The notes below the pieces were generated by a model that had not been told where the DNA came from, searched no databases, and saw nothing but the letters and a program-made list of their open reading frames with translations. The position numbers and the translations under genes were made by a program. 55,000 nucleotides of DNA from Desulfobacter postgatei 2ac9. Its GTDB lineage: Bacteria > Desulfobacterota > Desulfobacteria > Desulfobacterales > Desulfobacteraceae. Shown here piece after piece: positions 25,470-34,806 of this stretch (position 1 is the stretch's first letter; every line of letters starts with the position of its first letter). The stretch lies in assembly GCF_000233695.2 (NCBI RefSeq), contig NZ_CM001488.1:864792-919791 (forward strand), in the 5' to 3' direction.

Positions 25470-27371
25470 ATGCAAAAAGTATTATACAGAATCATCGTAA
25501 ACAAGCTTGTTCCGGAAAGCATTGAGGTCTTTTCTCAAATTCTGGAAAACGAATTTAATTACACCTTAAAGAGTGTAGATGATTTTGTCAGATCTCTGCC
25601 GCGCATAATTTATGAGGGACATCATGGCAGCAAATTAAAAAAAATCTTAAAAGTTTTAAAATCGGCCAATATTGACCTCAGTGTTCATAAACTTGTTAAA
25701 GAGGAGAACTTTCTTTTTTATATTGACCAGGCAACGCATCGGCTGATTTTAAAAATTTTGAATATGACATTGAGGGCCGGAACGGATGCAGCCTTTGTTT
25801 TTATGGTTGCCGGGAATGAAAATGAGTTTTTCCTGCGTGAGTCATTAATCGGCAGGGGGGAAGAACTTGTAGATTCGTTTCGTCTCAGCGATTTTATTTT
25901 TATTATCGATGAAAGGTCCTTGTTGTTTTTAGGATTTGCCACGGATAATGAAGGACTGCACTTTTTAATTCCAAAATTGAAAAAGGCGGTACAGGGCATT
26001 GTGGGAAAGGATGCAGAAATTAAATTTGGTGAGGCTGTGTTTCCCAAAGACGGGTATTCTTTGCCTGATATTATGCGCCAGGTAAAGAAAAATTTTGGAA
26101 TGAATAAAAAATGGGTAAAAAAATTAAAGGTATCAGATCCAGAGCCGGTGCGGGAGGAAAACCATATCCTGTCAGCACCGATGGTTGGGCCTGTTTTTAA
26201 CGCTTTTGAGTCGGATGCGTTTTTTAAAGATGCAAAAGGAAGCTTTTTTTATAAACTGTTAGCCCTGTCTCCCGAAACAGTGTGGTCCTGTGTAAAAAAT
26301 ATGACCATCAAGGAACAGAAACGGTTTATGTCAAAACTTCCCCATGACTCTAAACTGGTTGATTATCTGTCAGGGAAAATTAAAAGCCAGGCAGAGGTCC
26401 GGGATGTACAGACCGCCAGGGAAGAAATTGGCCGCCTTTCTGCAGGGATGCAGTTTGAAAAGGGGATGATCGAAAGGCAGCGCAACAGGACCACGGTTGT
26501 AGGGATGCTTAACCGGATAGAGTCGCTGCCCGTCATTCCCGCGGTTGCCATGCAGGTGTATCAACTGTCAATCGATCCGGCGTCTGACATTGAAGATGTT
26601 CAAAAAGTGCTTTCCACGGACCAGGGACTTGCCTTAAAGATATTAAAACTTGTCAATTCTCCTTTTTACGGGTTGGGTCGCAAAGTTGATTCCATCAGAG
26701 AAGGGATCATCATCCTGGGGATGGAGGAAATTTCACAATTGGCATTTGGCCTGAGCCTGGCCGGCTCTTTTTCCGGGGTCGGTATAAAGGGACTGATAGA
26801 CCCGGTATCGCTTCGGCGGCATGCAGTCGAGGTTGCGGTTATAGGCCGTTTTTTGTGTGAAGATCTCACGGATGACGAATTCAAAGTGGCATTTACGGCC
26901 TGTGTGCTGCATGATATCGGCAAGCTGTTTTTGATCCAGAATTTTCCGGAATTATATAAACGGGTGATGTTGGTGGCCGGAGAAATGCAGATGCCTGTAT
27001 ATGCGGCAGAAGAAGATATTTTTGGATTAAACCACGGCGTGGTGGGAGGCATCATCACTAAAAAGTGGAATCTGCCCGACTCCCTGGTGCAGGCCATATC
27101 GTTTCATCATTATCCGCCGGATGCCTCGGAATACCAGGAACTTGCAGCGATCGTGGGATTTGCGGACAGTCTGAACCATATGAGTACCGCAGAGGATACC
27201 CCTGGGGCAGTGGAAAGAATGTCTGTGAATTTAATGAATAAGGGTCTTATTGATGTCCTTCAGACCACTCTGGGAAATATTTCAAAAGAGATGATTGCCG
27301 ATAAAAAAGTTCAGGCGGATCGATTCATGCAGAAAAACGCAACAATGATCGGATCAATAGCCGATGATTAG
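25470..27371 (+). CDS. HDOD protein with degenerate GGDEF-like N-terminal region
   Basis: A 633-residue soluble protein. The C-terminal half (residues ~345-540) is a clear HDOD domain: LPVIPAVAMQVYQL, GLALKILKLVNSPFYGL, HDIGKLFLIQ. Residues ~105-215 are compatible with the end of a GGDEF fold (IKFGEAVFPKDGYSLPDIMRQ) but lack a GG[DE]EF catalytic motif, so they would be non-catalytic. Its stop overlaps the start of a class III adenylate cyclase by eight bases, which links it to cAMP signalling. Confidence 0.82.
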   Translation: MQKVLYRIIVNKLVPESIEVFSQILENEFNYTLKSVDDFVRSLPRIIYEGHHGSKLKKILKVLKSANIDLSVHKLVKEENFLFYIDQATHRLILKILNMTLRAGTDAAFVFMVAGNENEFFLRESLIGRGEELVDSFRLSDFIFIIDERSLLFLGFATDNEGLHFLIPKLKKAVQGIVGKDAEIKFGEAVFPKDGYSLPDIMRQVKKNFGMNKKWVKKLKVSDPEPVREENHILSAPMVGPVFNAFESDAFFKDAKGSFFYKLLALSPETVWSCVKNMTIKEQKRFMSKLPHDSKLVDYLSGKIKSQAEVRDVQTAREEIGRLSAGMQFEKGMIERQRNRTTVVGMLNRIESLPVIPAVAMQVYQLSIDPASDIEDVQKVLSTDQGLALKILKLVNSPFYGLGRKVDSIREGIIILGMEEISQLAFGLSLAGSFSGVGIKGLIDPVSLRRHAVEVAVIGRFLCEDLTDDEFKVAFTACVLHDIGKLFLIQNFPELYKRVMLVAGEMQMPVYAAEEDIFGLNHGVVGGIITKKWNLPDSLVQAISFHHYPPDASEYQELAAIVGFADSLNHMSTAEDTPGAVERMSVNLMNKGLIDVLQTTLGNISKEMIADKKVQADRFMQKNATMIGSIADD

Positions 27372-28617
27372 AGACACAGATGAAGAGAGCTGTCCGGACG
27401 GCAGGCAGTTTGAGCTGGTTAAGAACAACTATCTTAATCTCCTTGCCAAATACGAACACAGGATAAATGAACTGTCAATTCTAAAAGAATTGATCGAGTC
27501 AGTGACTTCCTTGACCCTTGCAGACCAGGAGCTGATCTGGCACAAACAGCTGGAAAGCCTTATCCGGTATAAGAGCCTGTCAGGTGCGGTAGTATACTAT
27601 ATTGGAACAAGACAGGAGCAGAAAGAAAAATTTTATGCCCTGAGCTTTGACCATACCACCGATTATGCAGACCTCCTGCGGGGGGCACAGGTCCTTGACA
27701 CAATTGTTAATGAAAAACAACCGATCCTGGTTGCCGATCTGGGTAAGCATGGTAAACTGAATATGATAAACGGCTCCATGTTGGCACTGCCGCTGGTATC
27801 GGGCGATGAAAGCATTGGTGCATTAATTTTGTTCAGGAATCTTATTGACGGTTTTCCAAAAACCGATATCAGTTTTTTTTCAATTGTCCGTGACCATTTG
27901 ATAAATACCATCGCGTTTCAGCGGTTTTATTTTGAGAAAATAGAAGAGGAAAGACATATCAGCCAATTGTCCAGGTTTTTCTCAAAGGGTGTTGTGAAAA
28001 AAATCCTGGAAAACAGCGCGCCCAGGTTGGGCGGAGAGCGTAAAAAGGCCTGCGTATTATTTGCCGACCTCCAGGGGTTTACAGCGTTGTCTGAGCAACT
28101 TGCATCAGAGCAGGTGGTAGAGGTGCTCAATAATTTTTTCCACTACATGATTCCCATTGTATTCCAAAATCACGGGACATTGGATAAGCTTATCGGGGAT
28201 TGTATTATGACCGTGTTCGGCGCGCCCATTGATGATAAAAAAGACTGTTATCATGCGGTAAAAACCGCCCTGGAAATGTTCGTTGTCTTTAACCGGTTGA
28301 AGGATAAAAAAGGCGGAGTATACCAGCACCTGAAGATGACGGTGGGTATCAATTTCGGTGAATTGATTGTAGGTTTCATCGGCGAGCAGAACCACCTGGA
28401 CTATACGGTGATCGGTGATACGGTGAATTCTGCGCAACGGCTTCAGTCAATGGCAGGCGGCAATGAAATTTTTATTTCCGAGAGTGTGTTGGAGAGGACA
28501 GGCAAGGATCTCAATACCATGGAGAACATCAAGTCCGTTCATGATCTGGGGACCATGACCCTGAAAGGAAAAAGCCATCAATTGAAGGTCTATAAAATTA
28601 TCCCGGAGATATGCTGA
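27364..28617 (+). CDS. GAF-class III adenylate/guanylate cyclase
   Basis: A 417-residue soluble cyclase. Residues ~40-195 look like a GAF-type sensor region, and ~215-410 are the class III catalytic domain, with the two metal-binding aspartates in CVLFADLQGFTALS and LIGDCIMTVFGAP, and a later YTVIGDTVNSAQRL. The nucleotide preference (ATP or GTP) cannot be settled by eye. The start overlaps the upstream HDOD gene, and the gene converges on the REC-TPR gene. Confidence 0.9.
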   Translation: MIRDTDEESCPDGRQFELVKNNYLNLLAKYEHRINELSILKELIESVTSLTLADQELIWHKQLESLIRYKSLSGAVVYYIGTRQEQKEKFYALSFDHTTDYADLLRGAQVLDTIVNEKQPILVADLGKHGKLNMINGSMLALPLVSGDESIGALILFRNLIDGFPKTDISFFSIVRDHLINTIAFQRFYFEKIEEERHISQLSRFFSKGVVKKILENSAPRLGGERKKACVLFADLQGFTALSEQLASEQVVEVLNNFFHYMIPIVFQNHGTLDKLIGDCIMTVFGAPIDDKKDCYHAVKTALEMFVVFNRLKDKKGGVYQHLKMTVGINFGELIVGFIGEQNHLDYTVIGDTVNSAQRLQSMAGGNEIFISESVLERTGKDLNTMENIKSVHDLGTMTLKGKSHQLKVYKIIPEIC

Positions 28618-28640
28618 TCCCCTAATTACCAAACAAGCTC

Positions 28641-29657
28641 TCAGATCATCCCCAGATCAATGGCTTTAATTACCTGTTTGGCCTCGGTAAAGCCGTGGTC
28701 TTTGTCAAGGGCGGCCTGGAAATAGGTTTTGGCTTTGCTGGTGTTTTTGGCATCTAGATAAAGGCGGCCGATATTGTAATAGATATAGGGCTCGTCCGGG
28801 TGGACTTTCAACGCTTTTTTGTACTGTTTCATGGCTTCTTTTGTGTCCCCCTTTTTCCGGTAAAGCACGCCTAATGTGTTGAATACGTTCAGTGAGTTGG
28901 TCCCGGAAGCCAACAGCTCATTGAGCAGATCCTCGGCTTTTCCCAGTTTATCGGTATCCATATAGATTTCTGCGGCGATCCGGGTGTACTCTTCGGCCTT
29001 TTCAACATCCCCCATAGCCCTGTATACCACGGCCATGGCTTTGTATGCCTTGACAAAAAGCCGGTCCAGGCTCGTTGCCTTGGAAAAGGCTTCTATGGCT
29101 TCGGGATGCTTGTTTTGAGCCGTTTTGATGTATCCGATATTGTAATAGTATTCGGGATTTTCTCTCTGGGTCACCAGGGTTTGGAATAACCCCAGCGCCT
29201 TTTTGTATTCTTTTTTTTCAATGAGTTCGAGGCCTTTTTTTACACTTAGCTCGACCTGGTGGATGACAGGATCTTTTAGCTTTCCTAAGGCTGTGATCAA
29301 CCTCATTTTCAAGGACTTGGGATCATAGGGGATGACAAAGAGCCCGCTGACACCTGCCTGACCTGCTTTGATGACCTTGATTTTGGTAAATGCGCTGTCT
29401 GTTAAAAAAAAAGGCAGCTCCCCCAAACGTTCTTCTTTTCTCAAAATTTTTAACAGGGCCAGTCCGGACATATCGCTCATATCATAGGCCGCAATAATAC
29501 ATCCGATGTCGGATGTTTTCAATACCGTCCACCCCTTGTCTGCGCTGTCGGCCGTTATGATATTGGTGTAGCCGACCTTTTTCAGGGCTGTTAAAAGTCT
29601 GTCCTGCTCCATGGTGTCTTCGGTGATGGTGAGAATTGAGGGGTGGGGCATATACAT
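28641..29657 (-). CDS. Response-regulator receiver with TPR repeats
   Basis: A 338-residue protein. The N-terminal ~120 residues have a receiver fold; the acceptor aspartate is probably in IAAYDMSDMSGL. At least four TPR repeats follow (residues ~140-335), for example YYNIGYIKTAQNKHPEAIEAFSKA and YYNIGRLYLDAKNTSKAKTYFQAAL in two parts each. There is no DNA-binding output, so it likely works through protein contacts. It starts three bases past the stop of the class I adenylate cyclase gene, probably one transcript. Confidence 0.88.
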   Translation of the reverse strand: MYMPHPSILTITEDTMEQDRLLTALKKVGYTNIITADSADKGWTVLKTSDIGCIIAAYDMSDMSGLALLKILRKEERLGELPFFLTDSAFTKIKVIKAGQAGVSGLFVIPYDPKSLKMRLITALGKLKDPVIHQVELSVKKGLELIEKKEYKKALGLFQTLVTQRENPEYYYNIGYIKTAQNKHPEAIEAFSKATSLDRLFVKAYKAMAVVYRAMGDVEKAEEYTRIAAEIYMDTDKLGKAEDLLNELLASGTNSLNVFNTLGVLYRKKGDTKEAMKQYKKALKVHPDEPYIYYNIGRLYLDAKNTSKAKTYFQAALDKDHGFTEAKQVIKAIDLGMI

Positions 29658-29659
29658 TC

Positions 29660-31699
29660 CTATAATTTGTCCAGCATTGGACGAGTCCTTTTAGCTGTTC
29701 CCGGTCGGTGCATCAGAAAACGCTCCGCCAAAAACTGTTTGATTCCGTATACGGCATTTTCATCCCGGTTTTGTGCCATCTGAAAAAAGAACAGACGGAT
29801 CTCTTCGCCGGCATACTGGTTAATTTTATCGGCTATTTTTCTATACCTATCATCCAAGACCCCTTCGGTGTCAAGCCTCAAGAGATCCAGAAACAGTTCC
29901 CCCCAGGAATTGAGGGCCAACAGCTCAACTTGCGTCACACCGCAGCGCGCAGACGGGCATACAAGCAGAATCACTATTTTGGTCCACCGGGCATCGTATT
30001 CAAAACAGCCGTCAAAAAGAGGTTTGACCGGCTGCATGATCAGGTAGAGGGCATCTGTGGAGACAGGCTGGGCCTTGCTTTCATAGAGTTTAAGCCTGGT
30101 TTTCAGTTTGATCTGGGTTTTATCCCTCCGGTAAAGCCGGTTTTCCATGATCCATCCCATCAGGCCCAGGAAGGTTTTGGATGTGTGGATAACGCTGCTG
30201 TCATGGATTGTATTTGAAAGCGCAGCGCTTAAAATCCACTCGCCCATTGAATTTTCTTTTATCGAAAGAAATGGAAAGGAATGTCGGGTCAAAAAATTTG
30301 AACTTGACGGAATTTTGCCGGCTTCCTTGTTCAGGCGCTCCTTGACTTTGTTGTTGAGGATTTTCATATTTCTTTGTTCCGCCGGGGGCAGGTTTTTTTC
30401 AATGGCTTTTCCTTTGGCACTGATCTGTTCGTACATCCCGGCCAGACGTTGGATTAAGGTTGAGTCAAGAAGCTGTTTTCCTTGCTCAGGCCAGTTTGGA
30501 TATGAGATCAGTTTTTTGACCTGGGACGGAGGAACGTTCCAGGTTCGGATGTATTTGTCTATCAGCTGTTTTTTGGGTGAACCCGGTTCCGGCAGCCTGA
30601 CTTTGGGGTAGCCGCAGAGCCTGAGAAATATCGCGGTTTTTATAAGTTTTAGCCCATCCGGGGCATGGACCTGATGGTAGTGGAGTACTCTGTCAAACAC
30701 AATTTTGTAAGGATCACTTTCGCAGTCGTCAATGCCGGCTTTTGCAAATTTCTGCTTGAGTTGGTCGCACAGGAGCATGGCGCTATCTTTTTCGTTCGTT
30801 ATGTGGGAAAGGATCATGGTGGCCTTAAGCAGCGCCTTGACCGGATCTTCTTTGGATTTGCAGATGTGCCAGCGGATGCCCTGGTAAATGTCTTTGACGG
30901 ATGGCATTTCTACCTTTCCAAGGTCAAGAAAATTTTTTAATAAAAAAGCCAGTTCAGGCTGCCGGAACAGATGTTCAACCAAACGGTCGTATGTTCCCTG
31001 CGGCATATTTGCCGGCAAAATGGTCCATATCGGAATCTTGCCGGCAATCATTAAAAAGGTCCGGTAAAATTCTTCTTTGAGGAACAGTTTGGGGGCAATC
31101 ATTGTTTCAGGTTCTTCAAAACCGGCATAGCAGTTTTTCCGGATGTCGGCCTGGTCCATGATGAAAAACGTCACTTCCTGATCAAAGTTTTCCCTGGCAA
31201 ATTTAACAATGTGGTTGAGTTTTTTTTCAAAGTTGTAATATCGTTGTTCCGTAAAGCCGGTTCTGTCAATGATGACCCAGTAATCAAAGTCCGACTGGGC
31301 GGATTGGGTAAAGGTCCCTAGAGAACCGATGTGGTAAAAACCAAGCACGCAGGGATCTTTGATGTCCGTTTTAGTTTCAAGAATATCCCCGGGTACCTCT
31401 TCCATGTCCAGCAGCGCTTTATAAAATCCAGAGTTCTTAAAGTTATAGATGCCGCAGGCTTCAGGCGCTTCAGGCACATAACCCTCGAATTGCGGATGGT
31501 TAATGTGGATGAGAAAAGGAATTTTGATAAAAAGTTCAAGCTTGGGACCTGAAAGGTAACGCAAGGCCTCACGCATTCTCACCACGTTGTAGTTGGAAAA
31601 GGCCGCTTTCATCCTGGTAAGCTTGGTCGCCAGGGTGTTTTCTGTGGGTGCTGAAGCGTCGCGCATTGTCTGTCCCGGTTTTATAGGTGAGTAAATCAT
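29660..31699 (-). CDS. Class I adenylate cyclase
   Basis: A 679-residue homologue of enterobacterial CyaA. The nucleotidyltransferase core is recognisable: GSLGTFTQSAQSDFDYWVII parallels the G-S-x-x-S-x-x-Q-S-x-x-S-D-L-D-x-W block of CyaA, followed by FFIMDQADIRKN, LLKEEFYRT-like LFLKEEFYRTFLMIAGKIP, and a later DPYKIVFDRVLHY. It is shorter than E. coli CyaA (848) and lacks the full C-terminal regulatory region. It should make cAMP. It is transcribed with the REC-TPR gene and diverges from an HDOD-GAF gene. Confidence 0.88.
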   Translation of the reverse strand: MIYSPIKPGQTMRDASAPTENTLATKLTRMKAAFSNYNVVRMREALRYLSGPKLELFIKIPFLIHINHPQFEGYVPEAPEACGIYNFKNSGFYKALLDMEEVPGDILETKTDIKDPCVLGFYHIGSLGTFTQSAQSDFDYWVIIDRTGFTEQRYYNFEKKLNHIVKFARENFDQEVTFFIMDQADIRKNCYAGFEEPETMIAPKLFLKEEFYRTFLMIAGKIPIWTILPANMPQGTYDRLVEHLFRQPELAFLLKNFLDLGKVEMPSVKDIYQGIRWHICKSKEDPVKALLKATMILSHITNEKDSAMLLCDQLKQKFAKAGIDDCESDPYKIVFDRVLHYHQVHAPDGLKLIKTAIFLRLCGYPKVRLPEPGSPKKQLIDKYIRTWNVPPSQVKKLISYPNWPEQGKQLLDSTLIQRLAGMYEQISAKGKAIEKNLPPAEQRNMKILNNKVKERLNKEAGKIPSSSNFLTRHSFPFLSIKENSMGEWILSAALSNTIHDSSVIHTSKTFLGLMGWIMENRLYRRDKTQIKLKTRLKLYESKAQPVSTDALYLIMQPVKPLFDGCFEYDARWTKIVILLVCPSARCGVTQVELLALNSWGELFLDLLRLDTEGVLDDRYRKIADKINQYAGEEIRLFFFQMAQNRDENAVYGIKQFLAERFLMHRPGTAKRTRPMLDKL

Positions 31700-31791
31700 T
31701 TGAAAAGATAATACAAAATGTCTAAGATTATAGTGATATTATAAGAACGATTTTTTATTATTTTCAAGCCAAGTTTTAACATGGAGCATGA

Positions 31792-33360
31792 ATGGGCGAC
31801 AGGGAATCCTCCCATACCGGCATTGATTTGGATATTATCTGCATCAGCGAACTGGTTACAAGAGATGAAGGTGCTCCGGAAAAATTTCACGACGGCATAC
31901 GTTCGGACCCCAATGATTATCGGGTCTATTTAAATGGTATTATAAAAAGAATGCAGGGCAGGGATGCGTTTTTAACCTTTGCCCAACAGATCAATAACGT
32001 TAACCGGATATTGAGTATGGACTATAGCTCTGCAGGGGATATTGCCCGGGTGATCCTTAACGATCTGAGTTTGACCGCCCAGGTGCTGAAACTTGTGAAT
32101 TCCTCAATTTACCGGCAGTTTTCAGACAAAGGCATTTCAACCCTTTCCGAGGCCATGATCATATTGGGTACGGATGAAATCCGGGAACTGGCCGCCGGGC
32201 TTAAGATTTTTGAGATGATGAAGTCAAGGGCCAATTCCATGGTCTTGAGGGATAAAATGCTCAGAAGCCTTCATCGGAGTGCCGTTGCCAGGCAGATTGA
32301 AAGGGAAAAGGGCGGTAGAACTTCGGATGCCTTCCCCATTTCAGCCATGTTGTATGAGTTCGGAGAATATCTGGTGGCACTTCTGGATCCGGATACTTAC
32401 ATCAGGGTGGAGGTGGCCTTGGAAGAAGAGGGAGTATCAAGGGAAACTGCGGCTAAAATGATTTTAGGCGTAACCTATTTTGAACTCGGTCAGATGGTTG
32501 CTTTGAAGTTTAATTTGCCCCAGAAGATCGTCCAGGCCATGCGGCCGGTTTCATTGACTGCCGGGCAGAGTCTGAAGATTGCCCCAAAAGAGGAGACCAG
32601 ATATCTCTGTGCATTTGTCTATGAACTATGCAATATTCCTGCGTTGGAAAATGACGCTGTATCCCTTGATGCTGCAGGTACGCTTGTGGATAAGTATCGC
32701 GGCCTTTTGGATTTTGATGCCCGGCAGGCACTGACGTTGACCTGTACGGCCATGGATCGGGTGATTCGGCATGCTGAAATTCTAGGCATTGATCCTGTGT
32801 TAACGGAACCTGTGAAAAGCGATCCGGGGATAAAAAACAAAGTGAAACTGGATCTGGGTATCAGTCGCGTGGAAGAGGCCTTGGGTGAAGGGCTGAGCAT
32901 TCATGAAATTTTTACCCGGTTAATCGACACCATGGCGCAGTGCTTTTATTTTAAGCAGATTGTCATCAGTATCAAAAAAAAAGAGAACAACACCATGGTG
33001 CCCCGTTTTGTCCGGGGCGAAAAACGGCCGGATGGATTCGGTCAAGTCATGGGATTCAAAATTGAATCGGCATCGGACATTTTTAACAATGCCATCGACC
33101 GGAAAACCGATATCATTGTCAAAGATACTCAAAAAGAGTTTTCCCGGCAGCAGATTCCTTCCTGGTACATGGAAAAGATAGCCTGCCCATTTCTGGTAAA
33201 GGGGTTCGGCATTTTCCCCGTATTTGTGGACGGCAAAATAGTCTCTATGCTTTATGTGGATTGGGATGAAAAAACACCGGATCCGGACCAAAATACACTG
33301 TCGTATATCCAGAGATTCAGACAACAGATGATTAAAGCCTTCACCCTTCACTCTAAATAG
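31792..33360 (+). CDS. HDOD-GAF signalling protein
   Basis: A 522-residue protein. Residues ~45-270 form an HDOD domain (INNVNRILSMDYSSAGDIARVILNDLSLTAQVLKLVNSS in parts). Residues ~365-520 look like a GAF domain (IHEIFTRLIDTMAQCF, then FPVFVDGKIVSMLYVDWDE). It is divergent from the class I cyclase across a 92-base gap that must hold both promoters. Its place between cyclases suggests a role in the same signalling network; the output is unknown. Confidence 0.85.
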   Translation: MGDRESSHTGIDLDIICISELVTRDEGAPEKFHDGIRSDPNDYRVYLNGIIKRMQGRDAFLTFAQQINNVNRILSMDYSSAGDIARVILNDLSLTAQVLKLVNSSIYRQFSDKGISTLSEAMIILGTDEIRELAAGLKIFEMMKSRANSMVLRDKMLRSLHRSAVARQIEREKGGRTSDAFPISAMLYEFGEYLVALLDPDTYIRVEVALEEEGVSRETAAKMILGVTYFELGQMVALKFNLPQKIVQAMRPVSLTAGQSLKIAPKEETRYLCAFVYELCNIPALENDAVSLDAAGTLVDKYRGLLDFDARQALTLTCTAMDRVIRHAEILGIDPVLTEPVKSDPGIKNKVKLDLGISRVEEALGEGLSIHEIFTRLIDTMAQCFYFKQIVISIKKKENNTMVPRFVRGEKRPDGFGQVMGFKIESASDIFNNAIDRKTDIIVKDTQKEFSRQQIPSWYMEKIACPFLVKGFGIFPVFVDGKIVSMLYVDWDEKTPDPDQNTLSYIQRFRQQMIKAFTLHSK

Positions 33361-33428
33361 GCTCGTCCTCAATCCTACGGTCATATTCGGCCTTTTATTT
33401 GAGTTTGATTTGTACTATACCATGATCC

Positions 33429-34073
33429 ATGAATACGGATTGCGAAAAATCAGTTTTTTATTCCGTGGGGCGGTCCATCTGCGATCCCGTTCGCCGGGCG
33501 GAAATAAAAATCAAGCGCTCCGTATTTGTCTGTCGGCTCAGCTATGTTGAGACCATTGAAGATGCAAAGGAATTTATCTCCAAAGTTTCCAAAGAATACA
33601 AAACCGCCACCCATAACTGCTGGGCTTATGTGGTGGGCGATTCCGGGCAGATCAGTCATTGCTCAGATGCGGGGGAACCCCCGGGTACGGCCGGCAAGCC
33701 CATGCTCAACACCCTTTTATCCCATCATATGACCTGTACTGCGGCGGTTGTTACCCGGTATTACGGCGGGGTGAAGCTCGGGGTGCGGGGGTTGATTGAG
33801 GCCTACGCCTTGGCTGTGGCCGAAGCCATTGCCCAGGCTCCCCTGGTCCGGCTGGTAAAAACAGAATCTTTCCGAATCTGCCTGGATTACAGCCTGAATG
33901 ATTCATTTTTAAACCGCATCAGTGCCCTGAAGACCACAATTGCCGGAACCGATTATAAAGAGCGGGTCACCCATGAATTGGTCGTGGAGTTGTCCGACCT
34001 TTCGGCCCTGGAATCAATGCTCACGCAATACCAACGCCAGGGGCTTCTCAATTATATCAAAATATCAGCCTGA
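33429..34073 (+). CDS. YigZ/IMPACT family protein
   Basis: A 214-residue member of the YigZ/UPF0029 family. The IMPACT domain has the conserved stretches SCLSYVETIEDAKEFI-like VCRLSYVETIEDAKEFI, THNCWAYVVG, SDAGEPPGTAGKPML and VTRYYGGVKLGVRGLIEAYA. The C-terminal ~60 residues correspond to the family's DUF1949 ferredoxin-like domain. Its biochemical role in bacteria is not established; eukaryotic IMPACT modulates translation control. Monocistronic in appearance. Confidence 0.9.
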   Translation: MNTDCEKSVFYSVGRSICDPVRRAEIKIKRSVFVCRLSYVETIEDAKEFISKVSKEYKTATHNCWAYVVGDSGQISHCSDAGEPPGTAGKPMLNTLLSHHMTCTAAVVTRYYGGVKLGVRGLIEAYALAVAEAIAQAPLVRLVKTESFRICLDYSLNDSFLNRISALKTTIAGTDYKERVTHELVVELSDLSALESMLTQYQRQGLLNYIKISA

Positions 34074-34207
34074 TTTTTTAACGGCAGATGTTTTCTCCCT
34101 AAAGATTTTTTCCTGTATCTGTTTTTCATCCGGCTAAAAAGTATTGACACCAAGCAAAAATTCACTAATCTTTAACAAGAATAATAAATACTGAATTTAG
34201 GAAATGA

Positions 34208-34795
34208 ATGAAAATTAAACTGGGCCCGTTATTGCGGGCCATTCGAAATTCACGGCATCTGACCATCAAAGAGGTGGCATCAAAAGCCGGGGTCAGTTCA
34301 AGTCTGTTGTCCCAGATTGAACGAAACCGCATATCCCCGTCTCTGGATACCCTGCTGGAATTGTTGGAAGTCTACGGGGTCTCTCCGGAGAAGTTTTTTA
34401 AAGATTATGAAACCATGAACCGGGTGGAGATTATAAAAAAGGACCAGCGCCGGGTTTACCAGCGCAAGGGGTTTAAATATGAAACCCTGAGTGGATACAG
34501 CCAGTCCAAAGGCAACCACTCATTTACCGCCTTTTTTCTTGAGCTTGCCCCGGGACAGAAGCGGGGGGATGAGAATGACGGCCATCTTGGCCGGGAGCTG
34601 GGGATTGTGGTTAACGGTTGTGGTCAGTTGATTTACGGCGGGGATGTCTACGATATCAGTGACGGGGATACCCTCTCTTTTTCGTCACAGATACCCCATG
34701 TGATTAAAAATACCGGTAAGGATTTGTTTCAGGCCTACTGGATTGTCACACCGGCTGACGGTGAAGATTATTTTGGTGAAGGAAATAACAAGTAA
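34208..34795 (+). CDS. XRE-family regulator with C-terminal cupin
   Basis: A 195-residue transcription factor: an N-terminal helix-turn-helix (residues ~8-62, SRHLTIKEVASKAGVSSSLLSQIERNRISPSLDTLL in parts) and a C-terminal cupin barrel (~105-185) with GDTLSFSSQIPHVIKN. Such regulators sense a small ligand in the cupin. Its stop TAA overlaps an ATG (TAATG) at the head of the dehydratase large-subunit gene, so it is co-transcribed with, and probably regulates, that pathway. Confidence 0.88.
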   Translation: MKIKLGPLLRAIRNSRHLTIKEVASKAGVSSSLLSQIERNRISPSLDTLLELLEVYGVSPEKFFKDYETMNRVEIIKKDQRRVYQRKGFKYETLSGYSQSKGNHSFTAFFLELAPGQKRGDENDGHLGRELGIVVNGCGQLIYGGDVYDISDGDTLSFSSQIPHVIKNTGKDLFQAYWIVTPADGEDYFGEGNNK

Positions 34796-34806
34796 TGGAG
34801 AGTGCC

